Shown: positions 35,277-45,232, numbered from the stretch's first letter. The stretch is 64,000 bases of DNA from Muribaculum intestinale (GCF_002201515.1 NZ_CP021421.1:2914001-2978000); one strand, 5' to 3'. The notes: generated by a model from the letters alone, not told the origin. Numbers and translations: made by a program.

Positions 35277-36572
35277 CAGTTGGGTTTCTAAATTTTCAAT
35301 CTCAGATTTAAGCTCATGGACTCTACGGATATAGAATAGCCAATCAAGCAGTGATATGATCCGGGGCATTGAATCCGGTGTCAATTCCCCCTTTATGTCA
35401 AAGGATAACCTAAGGCGTAATTCAAGACTGAATTTACTCCAAAGACGTTTGAATCGTTGCACGAAATCTTTTGAGTCATGCTGATATTTTATTGAAAAAC
35501 TCTTTATTCGGCCTAATATTTTGAGAATTTTGGATGAGGATGTCTTGACTTCTTTATTGCTGAATTTATCCGGTTGCTCCTTCTTATAATGAGACATTTC
35601 GATTTCTATCTCGGCCAATTCCTGACGGCACACTGCCAGTCTTTCTTGCATGGTAAAAATTTCTTCGACTTTTTCTACGCTGTCCTTGACTTCCCGGTGT
35701 GCACGGTTCGTCTCTATTGAGGTCTTATGCCACGTAGGGAGATCCGAATTTAAAGGCGGTTGATTCGCAATAAAAGCTTCTTTATTCTCTTTTTTGCCTA
35801 ATGAGGCAACCAGAAAATCAAGCCCGTTTTTATAGAGCTTTTCCAATACATTCTCTGTTGCAGAGTTATTATTGGAAACCACTAAAACAGATTTCTTATC
35901 TTTCAATAAATTCGCGATAATGTTGAGTATCGTCTGAGTCTTACCAGTTCCCGGAGGACCTTGGATAACACTTATCTGATTGGTTAGAGCTATATTCACT
36001 GCTCGCATCTGACTTGCATTGCAGCCAAAGGGGAATAATGCAGTGTCATTACTATAGCGTCTTAAACCCCGGCCGGGGCTCATATAAACAGCGGCGGCCG
36101 TTTCTTCATCTACAAAACTAATTTTGGAATATACCGATGATAGAATGCCTTCAGATGATTCATCTTCCTCATTGATGCCAAGAGTATTTATTGCCGCGCA
36201 TTGTTGCAGATAATCAAACACGTTTGTTGCCTTCCCGGTCAAACATGAACGATGAATGTCAACCTCGTTTCCTGAGTAATGTTTGACAAAGTCGCTACCA
36301 TAAGTTATAGCATAATATCTTACGGCATTGTTTGCAAACAAATGAATTGCCTTAATATTTTTCTCCTTTTTGCCATTTGCAAAGACATGACAGTTCTCAA
36401 AATCTATTGAGGTCGGATTTGACAGCCATAAAATATTGTCTCTTGAGTAGGAATAGATTTTATCGGTGTTCTGAAATTTGATGGCGTATTTATACCCATC
36501 AAGTCGAATAGATTCAACCTGATACGTCTTATCTGCCCCATTGATTATTATGATATGATTTTCAAGATTCAT
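35277..36572 (-). pseudogene. SF1 helicase-DUF2726 gene, N-terminal part
   Basis: About 430 codons from ATG 36572. An N-terminal beta region of unknown type is followed by the helicase Walker A VIQGPPGTGKTQTILNI, VLVVSNNNSATENVLEKL and a long coiled insertion. It is separated from the C-terminal part by the IS30-type element. The joined protein would be about 910 residues: a UPF1-like helicase with a C-terminal nuclease-like DUF2726 domain, a layout common among defence genes. As it stands, the gene is broken. Confidence 0.85.
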
Positions 36573-36574
36573 AT

Positions 36575-36595
36575 GTTACTATGCCGACAATGTTA
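36575..36595 (-). repeat. 21-bp direct repeat, copy 2, before the helicase gene
   Basis: GTTACTATGCC followed by GACAATGTTA, one mismatch to 30921-30941. It ends 3 bases upstream of the helicase start, so it may be a shared leader. Confidence 0.7.
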
Positions 36596-36629
36596 CTTGA
36601 TGCTGTTTTGATGCTGTTCAAAACAGAGG

Positions 36630-37646
36630 TTATTTCAGGATTATCCATCTGCCAGTCTTGTCAGAACCCTCGCGCCCTAACAATCCGAAATCTCTCAATG
36701 CTTTTGTGGCTCGTTCAGCTGTTTTAGATGTAACGGAAAGAGCTTTTGCCATTTCAGAATGGATGATGCTTTGATTTGCCTGTATCAACTTATATATCGT
36801 TCTTTGTGTGTTGGTAAGTTTTACACCGACACTATTGACATTGTCATTCATCAAGCCATAGCCTTCTTGATACTGTAAAACCCGACGTTTGAGGTTCGAT
36901 ATATGGTGACGAAGCATCATATCCTGCGCTATGGTAGAATCGTCATTCTCCCGGCTATCAACTAATGACTGGATATATTCTCCCTTATCTTCTTTTCTGA
37001 CTATGGATGGAACAAGTCCTAACTGCCGTTGAATCATATTCATCACCAGTCGAGTAGTTCGTCCATTGCCGTCTACCCAAGGATGGATGGTTACCAGCCG
37101 AAAGTGAGCCTCAAAACTAAGACGGTAACATGCCGCAATATCCGATTTATCAATCTTGGCAATCTCTTCGTTAATCCATTCGCAAAAATTATCCACTGCG
37201 TGTGGAACCTTGCTATAAGCCAGATAAATCCTTCCGCCAATACCGGCACTTACATTGTACAGGCGGAACTCTCCCTTAGATGAATCGAAATGTCCGGCAA
37301 TAGTGGAGTATTCGCTCCATGTTCGCCGCATAACAAGGGCAGACAATTGCTGCAATAACTGAGGCGTATATGTGGGATTCTCAGTTGCAATTTTGAAAGC
37401 ATAAAGATAAGCATCTTTCAGGTCAACATTCATCATCTGCTCAGTCAGCGAACGTCCTTTGGCGGTAATACCTTCATCGAAAAGAAGTTGGTTCTCAACT
37501 TCGGTAACAGCAGAACCCTCAATGGCAGTGGAATTGGTCACGATGGAATAGAGGTAAAATTTATGATAGTCCACCTGTTCCTCAACTCCCGAAGCCAGAT
37601 AAGCTTTAAGAGCCTCCTTTATCTGTGTGTCAAGGTCTTTATTCAT
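36630..37646 (-). CDS. Fic-family AMP transferase-like protein with C-terminal winged helix
   Basis: 338 residues. Inhibitory motif S39-xxx-E43-G44 (STAIEGS), Fic core motif H188-P-W-V-D-G-N-G-R-T-T-R199 with all catalytic residues, and a C-terminal HTH (LTNTQRTIYKLIQANQSIIHSEMAKALSVTSKTAERATKAL). A TAACTTTA box at 37669-37676 can serve as -7. It follows the truncated AlbA-type gene by 36 bases and precedes the broken helicase. Confidence 0.9.
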   Translation of the reverse strand: MNKDLDTQIKEALKAYLASGVEEQVDYHKFYLYSIVTNSTAIEGSAVTEVENQLLFDEGITAKGRSLTEQMMNVDLKDAYLYAFKIATENPTYTPQLLQQLSALVMRRTWSEYSTIAGHFDSSKGEFRLYNVSAGIGGRIYLAYSKVPHAVDNFCEWINEEIAKIDKSDIAACYRLSFEAHFRLVTIHPWVDGNGRTTRLVMNMIQRQLGLVPSIVRKEDKGEYIQSLVDSRENDDSTIAQDMMLRHHISNLKRRVLQYQEGYGLMNDNVNSVGVKLTNTQRTIYKLIQANQSIIHSEMAKALSVTSKTAERATKALRDFGLLGREGSDKTGRWIILK

Positions 37647-37682
37647 TGTTTCTGTCGTTAATTTGAGGGTAAAGTTATCCGA

Positions 37683-38905
37683 TTATTTCTTTCGTCGGTA
37701 CTTCTGATTCGGATCATTGGGCTTTTCGGGGATGGTGGGTTCAAGTACACCAGCCTCAACCAAATCATAGATATATTTCTTTCTATTATCAAAATGCGCA
37801 GAAACTCCAGCACGTTCCAATATCTCTTTACGACTTCTTGGTACGGAGCAAAAGTTGCGAATATCCTGTTGCTTTTTTGATAATTTTAGCCTAACTGGGT
37901 CGGTAGGTAGGTCGGATTTTGATGGAACTGGGTCGATAGGTGGGTCGGCTTCAAAGTAAGCTGGGTCGGTTTTACTAATAACTGGGTCGGGAACTTGGTC
38001 ACTTTTGCGGTGAGGTTGGTCAGTAACTTGCTCACTTTTTGAGGATGCTTGGTCGGTAACTAAGTTACTTTGGTCAGTAACTTGGCTACTTTTCCGGGGA
38101 ATGGTGATGACGAACTCATTGGAGGCATGGGTGATTTCCTTGTCGGAAACACCATTCGAGAAAACCGCATCCGGGTCATATTCCAACGCACGGCGTACAC
38201 CGCTTCCAGCTCCCGTGTATGGAAGCAGATAATTTGCGTTTGTGAAAAGGAACACATTACGAGGCATGGAGGTTCCGTTCTTCACATCTTCGATAGTTAG
38301 ACCATTGGGGAGTGAACCGGGACTGTGTATCTCTACCCGGTCATCAAAGATGAAGATACGAATCGGAGTCTTTATATTCAGCGACCGATGCACCAAGGCA
38401 TTGACAACATACTCCGTCAGACTCTCGTAGGGAATCTCCATTTCCCCGAGAGAATTGAACTCGCGTTTTACCTGCACCTTCCGCAGATTGCGGGTAAAGA
38501 AGTTCATGATGGTACGGTACTGATGAAGCAAATTTCCTTCGATTTCCATGTCGTGCATCTTGTCGCGGAACTGAGTGCCTCCGACAGAATTACCGAAGAA
38601 GCAGATACATTTGGCCGTAATTTCCGGCAACCAACGCTGAGTGTATTTACCGAAAAGCATCATCGCCGCCTTCGTCATTTGACCGTCAGGACGAATGAAA
38701 CGAAGATTCCGCAAAAGCCGCTCGATAGTCGCTCCCTTGATGACGAATCCCGCCATCTGGTCAAGCGAATAATCCTTCATTGTCAGTTCATCAATATTCT
38801 TGCCTCGGAACACCGGGGAGAAACGCTCCATCATATACAGTTTGATGGTATCGGCATCAAGATCTTCAATGGAAGCATCGCGCACTGCCTCTTCGTCGGC
38901 ATAAT
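37683..38905 (-). pseudogene. AlbA_2-type ATP-binding regulator, N-terminus removed by IS21
   Basis: About 408 native codons starting at CNYADEEAVRDASIEDLDADTIK; the first 36 residues of the open frame come from the IS21 end. It keeps a GHKL-like ATP-binding part (SLTEYVVNALVHRSLNIKTPIRIFIFDDRVEIHSPGSLPNGLT), a linker of degenerate VTDQ/DPV repeats and a C-terminal winged helix (SRKEILERAGVSA). The N-terminal AlbA_2 (DNA-binding) domain is lost. Family members are transcription regulators of unknown targets. Confidence 0.8.
37880..38095 (-). repeat. Degenerate coding repeat in the AlbA-type gene
   Basis: The protein linker repeats units such as SSQVTDQSNLVTDQASSKSE and SDLPTDPV, and the DNA shows recurrent GGTCGGT/GGTCAGTAACTTGG words. 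It looks like an expanding low-complexity hinge between the ATP-binding part and the winged helix. Confidence 0.6.
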
Positions 38906-39020
38906 TGCATCTAACATTTGAAAAGGGACCCAGGTAGAGCAATTGAAAAGGGACCCACCCCATGGGTAAGTTCAACCGGATATCGTTGATTAGAAAGAAC
39001 GACATCAACGATTCCACAAA

Positions 39021-40622
39021 ATGCTACACATGGAGGAAAAAACATCCATTATTCTGTCTCATCGCCGCGAGGGGATGAGCATCCGCGAGATAGCGCGCCG
39101 CAACGGCATGAGCCGCAAGACCGTGCGCAAGTATCTGCGCGAGTTCGAGAGAGAGGCCGGCCCGTCACCGACAGAGCGGGAGGTTGACGATTATCTGCTG
39201 ACCAGGCCGAAGTATGACAGCAGCGGACGCGTCAGGCGTGTTGTGACCGATGATGTCCGCCGTCGCATCGATGGTTTTATCGCCCGCAACCGGGAGAACG
39301 TCGCTGCCGGATTGCACAAGCAGCAGATGCGCAAGCTCGATATGTGGCGACGTCTTCAGGACGATGGCGTGCGTATCGCCTATTCCACAGTATGTCAGTA
39401 TGTCCGTGCGCTGGAGGCAGCGCCGAAGTCGCAAGAAAAGCCTGCAAAGGCATATATCCGTCAGGACTATGAGCCTGGATTCCGTTGCGAGTTCGACTGG
39501 GGCGTGCTTACCCTGTGGATCGGTGGAGTCAGGACTCGCCTTCACATGGCGGTATTCACCCTCGACCACAGCAATATGCGCAAGGCATATCTGTTTTCGC
39601 GCGAAGATACCCTGGCTCTTATGGAAGCCCACCGCAACTGCTTCCGGGAGTTGGGGGGCACCCCGCGCGTGATGGCCTATGACAACATGCGTACCGCCGT
39701 AAAGAAGTTCCTCGGGCGCGACCGCGAGCACGCGGATGCGCTGCTGCGCATGGAGGTACACTGCTGTTTCACACGCCATTTCTGCAACCCTCGCTCGGGA
39801 TGGGAAATAGGCAAGGTGGAACGTTCGGTGGAATATATCCGGCGTCGTGCATTCTCGTTCGAGGTCCGGTTTGACTCCCTGGATGCCGCGCAGACGCATC
39901 TGGCGGCAGTCTGCGACAGGCTCAACACAGAGGCGTCCAACATGTCGGCGGAAGAAAAACGCCTGCGCATACAGGCCGATCTGGCGGCGCTACGTCCGTT
40001 GGACCACGGTGACATCGGCTGCTTCGAGCAGCGGCTGTACCGCGTCGGAAAGTATTCAACGATAACCGTTGACGGAGTGCACTACTCTGTGCCCGACCGT
40101 CTGGTGGGCTCGCAGGTGGCGGTAAAGCTGTATTCCGAGCGCATCGTGGTGCTTTACGGACGCGACAAGGTGGCCAATCATGCCCGAAGCCGACGCTCCG
40201 GCGACTGGGTCATCGACCTGATGCATTATCTGGGTACATTCCTGCGCAAACCGGCCGCTCTGGGGCGGTCTGTGGCTCTGCAACAGGTACATCCGTCGGT
40301 GGCGGCGCTTTACCGCGAACACTTCCGCGAGTCTCCGCGAAGCTTCATAGAACTGCTTGTGTTCACCCGCGACAACAATCTGGCATACACTGACATCGTC
40401 CGTGCCGCCACAAGTCTTTCGTCCCGCGGGCTCCAGCGCCTCTCATCTGAACAGATACAGGCTCAGATGATCTCGGCGGAAGGACATATGCAGTCAACCG
40501 CCGATATCGCGGCAACGAACGTTCCCGACCCGCAACAGGCTGAAATAGAAAGTTCGGCAAGCCATACCCTTGACATGCTTTCATCATTTATGGAATATAC
40601 CCGCGCATCGCAGGCAGACTGA
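39021..40622 (+). CDS. istA: IS21 transposase IstA, copy B
   Basis: 533 residues, same domains as copy A. Four amino-acid changes cluster near residues 236-263 (T to A, Y to C, P to R and K to I, the last giving GWEIGKVER), next to the catalytic Glu. The Arg and Ile changes may weaken activity. Confidence 0.93.
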   Translation: MLHMEEKTSIILSHRREGMSIREIARRNGMSRKTVRKYLREFEREAGPSPTEREVDDYLLTRPKYDSSGRVRRVVTDDVRRRIDGFIARNRENVAAGLHKQQMRKLDMWRRLQDDGVRIAYSTVCQYVRALEAAPKSQEKPAKAYIRQDYEPGFRCEFDWGVLTLWIGGVRTRLHMAVFTLDHSNMRKAYLFSREDTLALMEAHRNCFRELGGTPRVMAYDNMRTAVKKFLGRDREHADALLRMEVHCCFTRHFCNPRSGWEIGKVERSVEYIRRRAFSFEVRFDSLDAAQTHLAAVCDRLNTEASNMSAEEKRLRIQADLAALRPLDHGDIGCFEQRLYRVGKYSTITVDGVHYSVPDRLVGSQVAVKLYSERIVVLYGRDKVANHARSRRSGDWVIDLMHYLGTFLRKPAALGRSVALQQVHPSVAALYREHFRESPRSFIELLVFTRDNNLAYTDIVRAATSLSSRGLQRLSSEQIQAQMISAEGHMQSTADIAATNVPDPQQAEIESSASHTLDMLSSFMEYTRASQAD

Positions 40623-40653
40623 ATACCCCCCCAAAAAACAACCAATACACTGA

Positions 40654-41442
40654 ATGACAATGACAGACATACATGAAACAGACCGTGACGGACTTCGGGA
40701 GCTCATTCGCTCATGCGCTTTCGACCTTAAACTCCCGCTTGTGCGGCGCGACATCGACCTGCTTATACAGCAGAGCGCCGACGAACAATGGAACCTATGG
40801 CGGTTTACAGCCGAACTGCTCCGGCGCGAAAAAGAGAACCGCTCTGAAAACCAGCGCCGTCACCGCATCAAAAACGCAGGGTTCCCGCAACTTCGCTATC
40901 TTAACGAAATCGACACCGACGCTCTGCCCGCCGATGCCCGGAAAGCGCTCCCGACACTCGAGACACTCGACTTCATCAAAAACGGACGCAACCTCATTCT
41001 ATACGGCAATCCCGGAACAGGCAAGACTCATCTGGCGACAGCTCTCGGTATCGCCGCATGTAATGCCGGACACTCGGTGCTGTTCACATCCGTGCCAAGA
41101 CTGCTCACGCAGATACGCGAGTGCCGCAACGCTTTGACACTCCGGTCGCTGGAAAACAAGTTCGAGAGATACGACATGGTCATCTGTGATGAGTTCGGAT
41201 ACGTCTCCTGCGACAAGGCCGGCGCAGAGATGCTCTTTAACCATCTCTCCCTCCGCACCGACAAGAAGACGACCGTCGTCACAACCAATCTCGCCTTCAA
41301 CCGCTGGAACGAGATTATTGACGACAAAGTACTGGTCACCGCAATGGTAGACCGCCTGACCCACAAGGCTATACTGCTTAACATGACAGGCAAATCATAC
41401 CGCATGAAAGAAACTCAGGAAATGATGACTCAACAAATATAA
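40654..41442 (+). CDS. istB: IS21 helper ATPase IstB, copy B
   Basis: 262 residues with Walker A GNPGTGKTH, Walker B VICDEFGY and the native end MTQQI. Follows istA by 31 bases. Confidence 0.94.
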   Translation: MTMTDIHETDRDGLRELIRSCAFDLKLPLVRRDIDLLIQQSADEQWNLWRFTAELLRREKENRSENQRRHRIKNAGFPQLRYLNEIDTDALPADARKALPTLETLDFIKNGRNLILYGNPGTGKTHLATALGIAACNAGHSVLFTSVPRLLTQIRECRNALTLRSLENKFERYDMVICDEFGYVSCDKAGAEMLFNHLSLRTDKKTTVVTTNLAFNRWNEIIDDKVLVTAMVDRLTHKAILLNMTGKSYRMKETQEMMTQQI

Positions 41443-41572
41443 TTATCTTTGCATCCCCATCCCGGGTGGTCCCCTTTTCAAATGCTATCCGGGTCCCTTT
41501 TCAAATGTTAGATACATAAAAACGCTTTCACGGTGATTGTTCCTATCCGGTTGCCCAATATCGAATCGGCCT

Positions 41573-41596
41573 TTTGCAACTGCGGTTACAGTAACG
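41573..41596 (+). promoter_or_regulatory. Operator-like block before the AAA15 pseudogene
   Basis: TTTGCAACTGCGG then TTACAGTAACG: a 24-base block containing GTTAC-A-GTAAC. It is repeated with two changes at 42383-42406 before the DUF234 ATPase gene. Confidence 0.55.
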
Positions 41597-41645
41597 ACTG
41601 TTGCAATAATTCGCAACTGAGATATGAATCACGAAAAGACAAATA

Positions 41646-42372
41646 ATGATTCTTAGAGCCCCATTTGAAAACATATACTCTTTCAAGGAAGAGACTTCAA
41701 TCAGTTTCGTTGCCGGAAAGGGAGCGGTTCACCCTGCTCATGTCAGCAGGGCGCCGAAACGTGACGATATATCAGCGTTGAAAATCATTAGCAGCTCAAC
41801 TCCGGGACGTACGGCTTTGGTGGCGGCTCCTGAAAGTAACGAGTGCTTCTTCTTTGATTTCAAAGAGGACGGCACATACACCATATACAAGCAGAAGGCG
41901 GTACACCGCAATGATGCGGATGACGAGGTCGTTTTTGAAATGAACGAGGAATCCGACGGTTCAATCAGGCTTCTTGATTTCATCCCCATGCTTATCGACT
42001 TGGGGCAGAATGAAGTGGACTATATGATTGACGAGCTTGACCGCAGTATGCACCCCCTGTTGTCGCAAAAACTTATAGAGTGCTATCTCCACGAACTTTC
42101 ATCGGAAAGAGATACTCAGCTTATAATATCCACACATGAATGTAATCTTCTCAATCTTGACATGATTCGCTCCGATGAGGTCTGGTTTGTAGAGAAAGAC
42201 AAGGACGGAGCATCCCGCCTTGTGTCTCTTGCAGAGCATAAGCCCCGTGAAAATGTGCAGAAAGGATATTTGCAGGGACGATATAGTGCATTTGCAGGGA
42301 CGATATAGTGCAATACCGTTTTTCGCCCCGATCGAAACCCTAAATAAGAAATCTGTTGCTCAATCAAAATAA
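41646..42372 (+). pseudogene. AAA15-type ATPase, internally deleted and frameshifted
   Basis: The N-terminus MILRAPFENIYSFKEETSISFVAGKG and the C-terminal Walker B region MIDELDRSMHPLLSQKLIECYL with IISTHECNLLNLDMIRSDEVWFVEK belong to the AAA15 (SMC/ABC-like, AbiEii- or RloC-type) ATPases. The P-loop expected near residue 50 is missing, so a large internal part has been deleted in frame. Near the end a 22-bp tandem duplication shifts the frame and gives a stop at 42308. Without it the protein would end at 42372 (FFAPIETLNKKSVAQSK). Confidence 0.8.
42269..42312 (+). repeat. 22-bp exact tandem duplication
   Basis: TTTGCAGGGACGATATAGTG plus CA at 42269-42290 is repeated at 42291-42312. Because 22 is not a multiple of three, it breaks the AAA15 frame. 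Confidence 0.95.
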
Positions 42373-42414
42373 ACTCACTATCTTTGCAACAGCGGTTACT
42401 GTAACGGCCGTTAC
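42355..42414 (+). promoter_or_regulatory. Promoter and operator of the DUF234 ATPase gene
   Basis: GTTG (42355-42358), 20 bases, TATCTTTG (42379-42386). Immediately after are GTTACTGTAAC and the perfect 14-bp palindrome GTAACGGCCGTTAC (42401-42414), just before ATG 42421. A repressor here would block the start site. Confidence 0.65.
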
Positions 42415-42420
42415 TATAAT

Positions 42421-43734
42421 ATGAAATTCTACGACAGAGAGATAGAGACTGAGACATTGAGGCGTATAGAGACGACATCCAGGGAATACGCCCAGATGAC
42501 CGTCATAACCGGACGAAGACGTATCGGAAAGACAACGCTTATAAAACACGCCTACGAAGGCAAAGAGATGATATATTTCTTTGTGGCGCGTAAGAGCGAG
42601 GCTTTATTGTGTCAGGAACTCTCCGACACGATGCGTGATGTGCTTGGCGAGGATTTGGGCGACTTTTCAAGTATGGCCCGATTGTTCGCGTCTATCATGC
42701 AGATTGCCAAGCGTCGGCATTTCACACTCGTTTTTGACGAGTTTCAGAATTTCAAATATGTCAACGAGTCATTTTTCAGTGAGATGCAGAATGTGTGGGA
42801 CAGCAACAAGAATGAGGCACGTATAAATCTGGTAGTATGTGGCTCATTGTATTCAATGATGACAAAGATATTCGATGATAAAAAGGAACCTCTTTACGGC
42901 AGGGCAACCTCACGCATCCGTCTTCGTGAATTTCCACTTTCAACACTTCGTGAGATAATGCGGGACAATAATCCCGATTACACCCCCGATGACCTGCTTG
43001 CAATGTATATGATTACGGGAGGAGTTGCAAAATATGTGGAACAGCTCCATATGCAGAAGGCATTCACAAAAGAGAAGATAATAGAATCCGTACTGTCATT
43101 CGGCTCCTACTTCATTGACGAGGGAAAGGAGCTGCTCTCCGATGAGTTCGGCAAAGACTATGGTAATTACTTTTCCATTCTGTCTGCAATCGCCGGAGGC
43201 TTCAATGAACGCGGAGAAATCAAATCCTATACCGGCGTGGAAGCGGGAGGCTATCTCGACAAGCTGGAGAATATCTATGATCTTGTGTATCGTTACCGAC
43301 CTTATCTCGCAAGTGAGAACAGTCGCAATGTAAAATACGGTATCAAGGACAACTTCCTCAATTTCTGGTTCAGATTCATATATAAATACCGGAGTGCAGT
43401 GGAGATTGGAAATCTTGCCTATGTAAAGGGAAAGGTGCTTGCCGACTATTCTACCTTCTCGGGGTGGATTCTTGAACGCTGGTTCAGGCAGACGTACCGT
43501 GAGACAGGTCTCTATAACATTGTGACAAACTATTGGGAGAAAGACGGCAACAATGAGATTGACCTTATCGCTGTCAACGAGGCTGACTGTGAGATTGTAA
43601 TCGGTGAAGTCAAGCGTAATCCACGACGTATCGACCTGCATGGTCTGGAACATAAAGCCCAGAATATCATAACAAAGCGCAAAGGCTGGCGCATCGAATA
43701 TGCTGCCCTGTCTCTTGAAGACATGGGACACTGA
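42421..43734 (+). CDS. AAA_14/DUF234-type ATPase
   Basis: 437 residues. Walker A GRRRIGKTTL near residues 31-40, Walker B FTLVFDEFQNF, a winged-helix region, and a C-terminal DUF234 domain (GWILERWFRQTYRE ... NEIDLIAVNEADCEIVIGEVKRNPR), which has the D...ExK pattern of restriction-like nucleases. The family is widespread and poorly understood. A dyad-rich promoter precedes it and the HD-domain gene follows by 42 bases. Confidence 0.88.
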   Translation: MKFYDREIETETLRRIETTSREYAQMTVITGRRRIGKTTLIKHAYEGKEMIYFFVARKSEALLCQELSDTMRDVLGEDLGDFSSMARLFASIMQIAKRRHFTLVFDEFQNFKYVNESFFSEMQNVWDSNKNEARINLVVCGSLYSMMTKIFDDKKEPLYGRATSRIRLREFPLSTLREIMRDNNPDYTPDDLLAMYMITGGVAKYVEQLHMQKAFTKEKIIESVLSFGSYFIDEGKELLSDEFGKDYGNYFSILSAIAGGFNERGEIKSYTGVEAGGYLDKLENIYDLVYRYRPYLASENSRNVKYGIKDNFLNFWFRFIYKYRSAVEIGNLAYVKGKVLADYSTFSGWILERWFRQTYRETGLYNIVTNYWEKDGNNEIDLIAVNEADCEIVIGEVKRNPRRIDLHGLEHKAQNIITKRKGWRIEYAALSLEDMGH

Positions 43735-43776
43735 TAGCAGCAGTATCTAAATCTCAAAACCAAAACAACAGAGCAC

Positions 43777-44574
43777 ATGGGACATTATTGCTGGAAGTGC
43801 GGTCAATATCTCGCCAATGAGAAATTTTCGGGCAAAGGTCACGCTCGACATATCTGCAAGATGTGTATGGCGGAGGAACGTGCCCACCGCCGTCAGATAC
43901 TGAAAGAAAAGCGGGAGCGTGGCGAAATACCGGAATTGAAATTGAAACCGGTGTCTCAGGAGGTCATAGACTATGTTGAGAATGAGATAATCCCCCGCTA
44001 TGCCGCCTTTGACAAGGCGCATCAGGAGAGCCATGTCCGTATGGTCATTGAGCAGAGTATAAAACTCGCCGAACATACACCGGCTATGAATTCCGATATG
44101 GTCTATATCATAGCGGCGTTTCATGACCACGGTCTTATCAATGGCAGGGAAAATCATCACAAGGACTCCTGCACGATACTCGAAGCGGACGAGTTTGTGA
44201 AGTCGCACTTCACCCGCAAGCAGATTGTGACTATGGGTCGTGCCGTTGAAGACCACCGTGCATCGAATCAGAAGAAGCCTCGCAACGGTTACGGAATGAT
44301 TGTAGCGGAGGCCGACCGCTTCATCGAGGCAGACACGATAATCCGAAGAACTATTCAATATGGTCTTGCAAATTATCCCAAACTCGACAAAGCCGGACAC
44401 TATCAACGGACAATCGAGCACCTCAACGAGAAGTACGGTCCGAAGGGTTATCTGAAAATATGGATACCGTGGAGCGACAACGCCAGGAACCTGAAGAAAC
44501 TTCATGTGCTACTCGCCGACAAGAAGAAACTTGAAGATATTTTCAACCGAATTTTCGATGAAGAAAAAGAGTAA
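43777..44574 (+). CDS. HD-domain protein with N-terminal zinc ribbon
   Basis: 265 residues. A CxxC pair at C5/C8 and C27/C30 forms a likely zinc ribbon. An HD phosphohydrolase domain follows with H86, H116-D117 (FHDHG) and later VAEADRFIEADTIIRR. The C-terminus holds TIEHLNEKYGPKGYLKIWIPWSDN. HD enzymes often cut phosphate bonds in nucleotides; the substrate is unknown. It follows the DUF234 ATPase gene. Confidence 0.82.
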   Translation: MGHYCWKCGQYLANEKFSGKGHARHICKMCMAEERAHRRQILKEKRERGEIPELKLKPVSQEVIDYVENEIIPRYAAFDKAHQESHVRMVIEQSIKLAEHTPAMNSDMVYIIAAFHDHGLINGRENHHKDSCTILEADEFVKSHFTRKQIVTMGRAVEDHRASNQKKPRNGYGMIVAEADRFIEADTIIRRTIQYGLANYPKLDKAGHYQRTIEHLNEKYGPKGYLKIWIPWSDNARNLKKLHVLLADKKKLEDIFNRIFDEEKE

Positions 44575-44576
44575 AG

Positions 44577-44601
44577 ACAGGCCTCCCCGGAGGTCTGTTT
44601 T
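44577..44601 (+). terminator. Terminator after the HD gene
   Basis: ACAGGCCTCC and GGAGGTCTGT form a 10-bp stem (one G-T pair) followed by TTT. It starts 3 bases after the stop. Confidence 0.7.
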
Positions 44602-45034
44602 CATACCCGGTTTCACTATCCGATACACTTGCCTGACCCGGTCGAATCATTCAGTCTCCGACATCCTCAGCCGCATCTTCTTCACTTTCTTATGTAGAAA
44701 GTAACAGTTGCACTCGGATAGTAGCTAAATACCTAATATTCAATGCCATTATTGCAGATTTAGCATTTCGTTCAAGACTTCTGTCAGGCTTACTTTTCGC
44801 GGTACAAATTCGGTGGCTGAAAAATTTACAGTTACTTGAAAGTATTTTCTCGTATTTTAACACTCTATGTCGTGGAAAATCATTAACTTCGCACTTGTGC
44901 AAAATGTACGATAGAGAGGTCTGTTTCCTTAGATGAAGTCAGCTGGGAAACCCCAAATCATCAAAAATCAGAAGTGAGACCGACCCTTGTATAATAAAAG
45001 CTAAAGTAGCACGCTATCAATACTATAAGAATAG

Positions 45035-45047
45035 TGCATCGGAAAGT
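45035..45047 (+). other. TGCATCGGAAAGT motif, candidate module end
   Basis: Identical to the minus-strand copy at 53722-53734, with one change in the copy at 21631-21643. All three stand at the same relative place outside a hairpin and a decamer array. Confidence 0.45.
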
Positions 45048-45093
45048 AGCCTATTGGTGACAACTGGTGCCATTTGGTGTAAAATATTGAAAA

Positions 45094-45119
45094 GTCGCTC
45101 GTTATCGAGCGGCTTTTTT
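45094..45119 (+). terminator. Terminator inside the module leader
   Basis: GTCGCTCG-TTAT-CGAGCGGC stem (the end pair is G-C, with one mismatch) followed by six T. It would stop transcription entering the module from the left. Confidence 0.75.
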
Positions 45120-45232
45120 CGTCTTCATACTGCAATATAACCGCTTTTCACCCCTTTTTACCTGTGTTTTTGTACCCGATTTGTAGCAAGTCGGTCAATC
45201 CCGTCACATCGTGTCGCAAGGTCGTGGACTTT

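Larger units (their letters stand above)
38906..41516 (+). mobile_element. IS21-family element, copy B
   Basis: 2,611 bp from TGCATCTAACATTTG to CAAATGTTAGATACA, with two inner TTGAAAAGGGACCCA-type repeats at each end. Flanks differ (CATAAT left, TAAAAA right), so there is no target duplication. The left gene is truncated while the right flank is unrelated, indicating a deletion or recombination next to the element. Confidence 0.95.
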
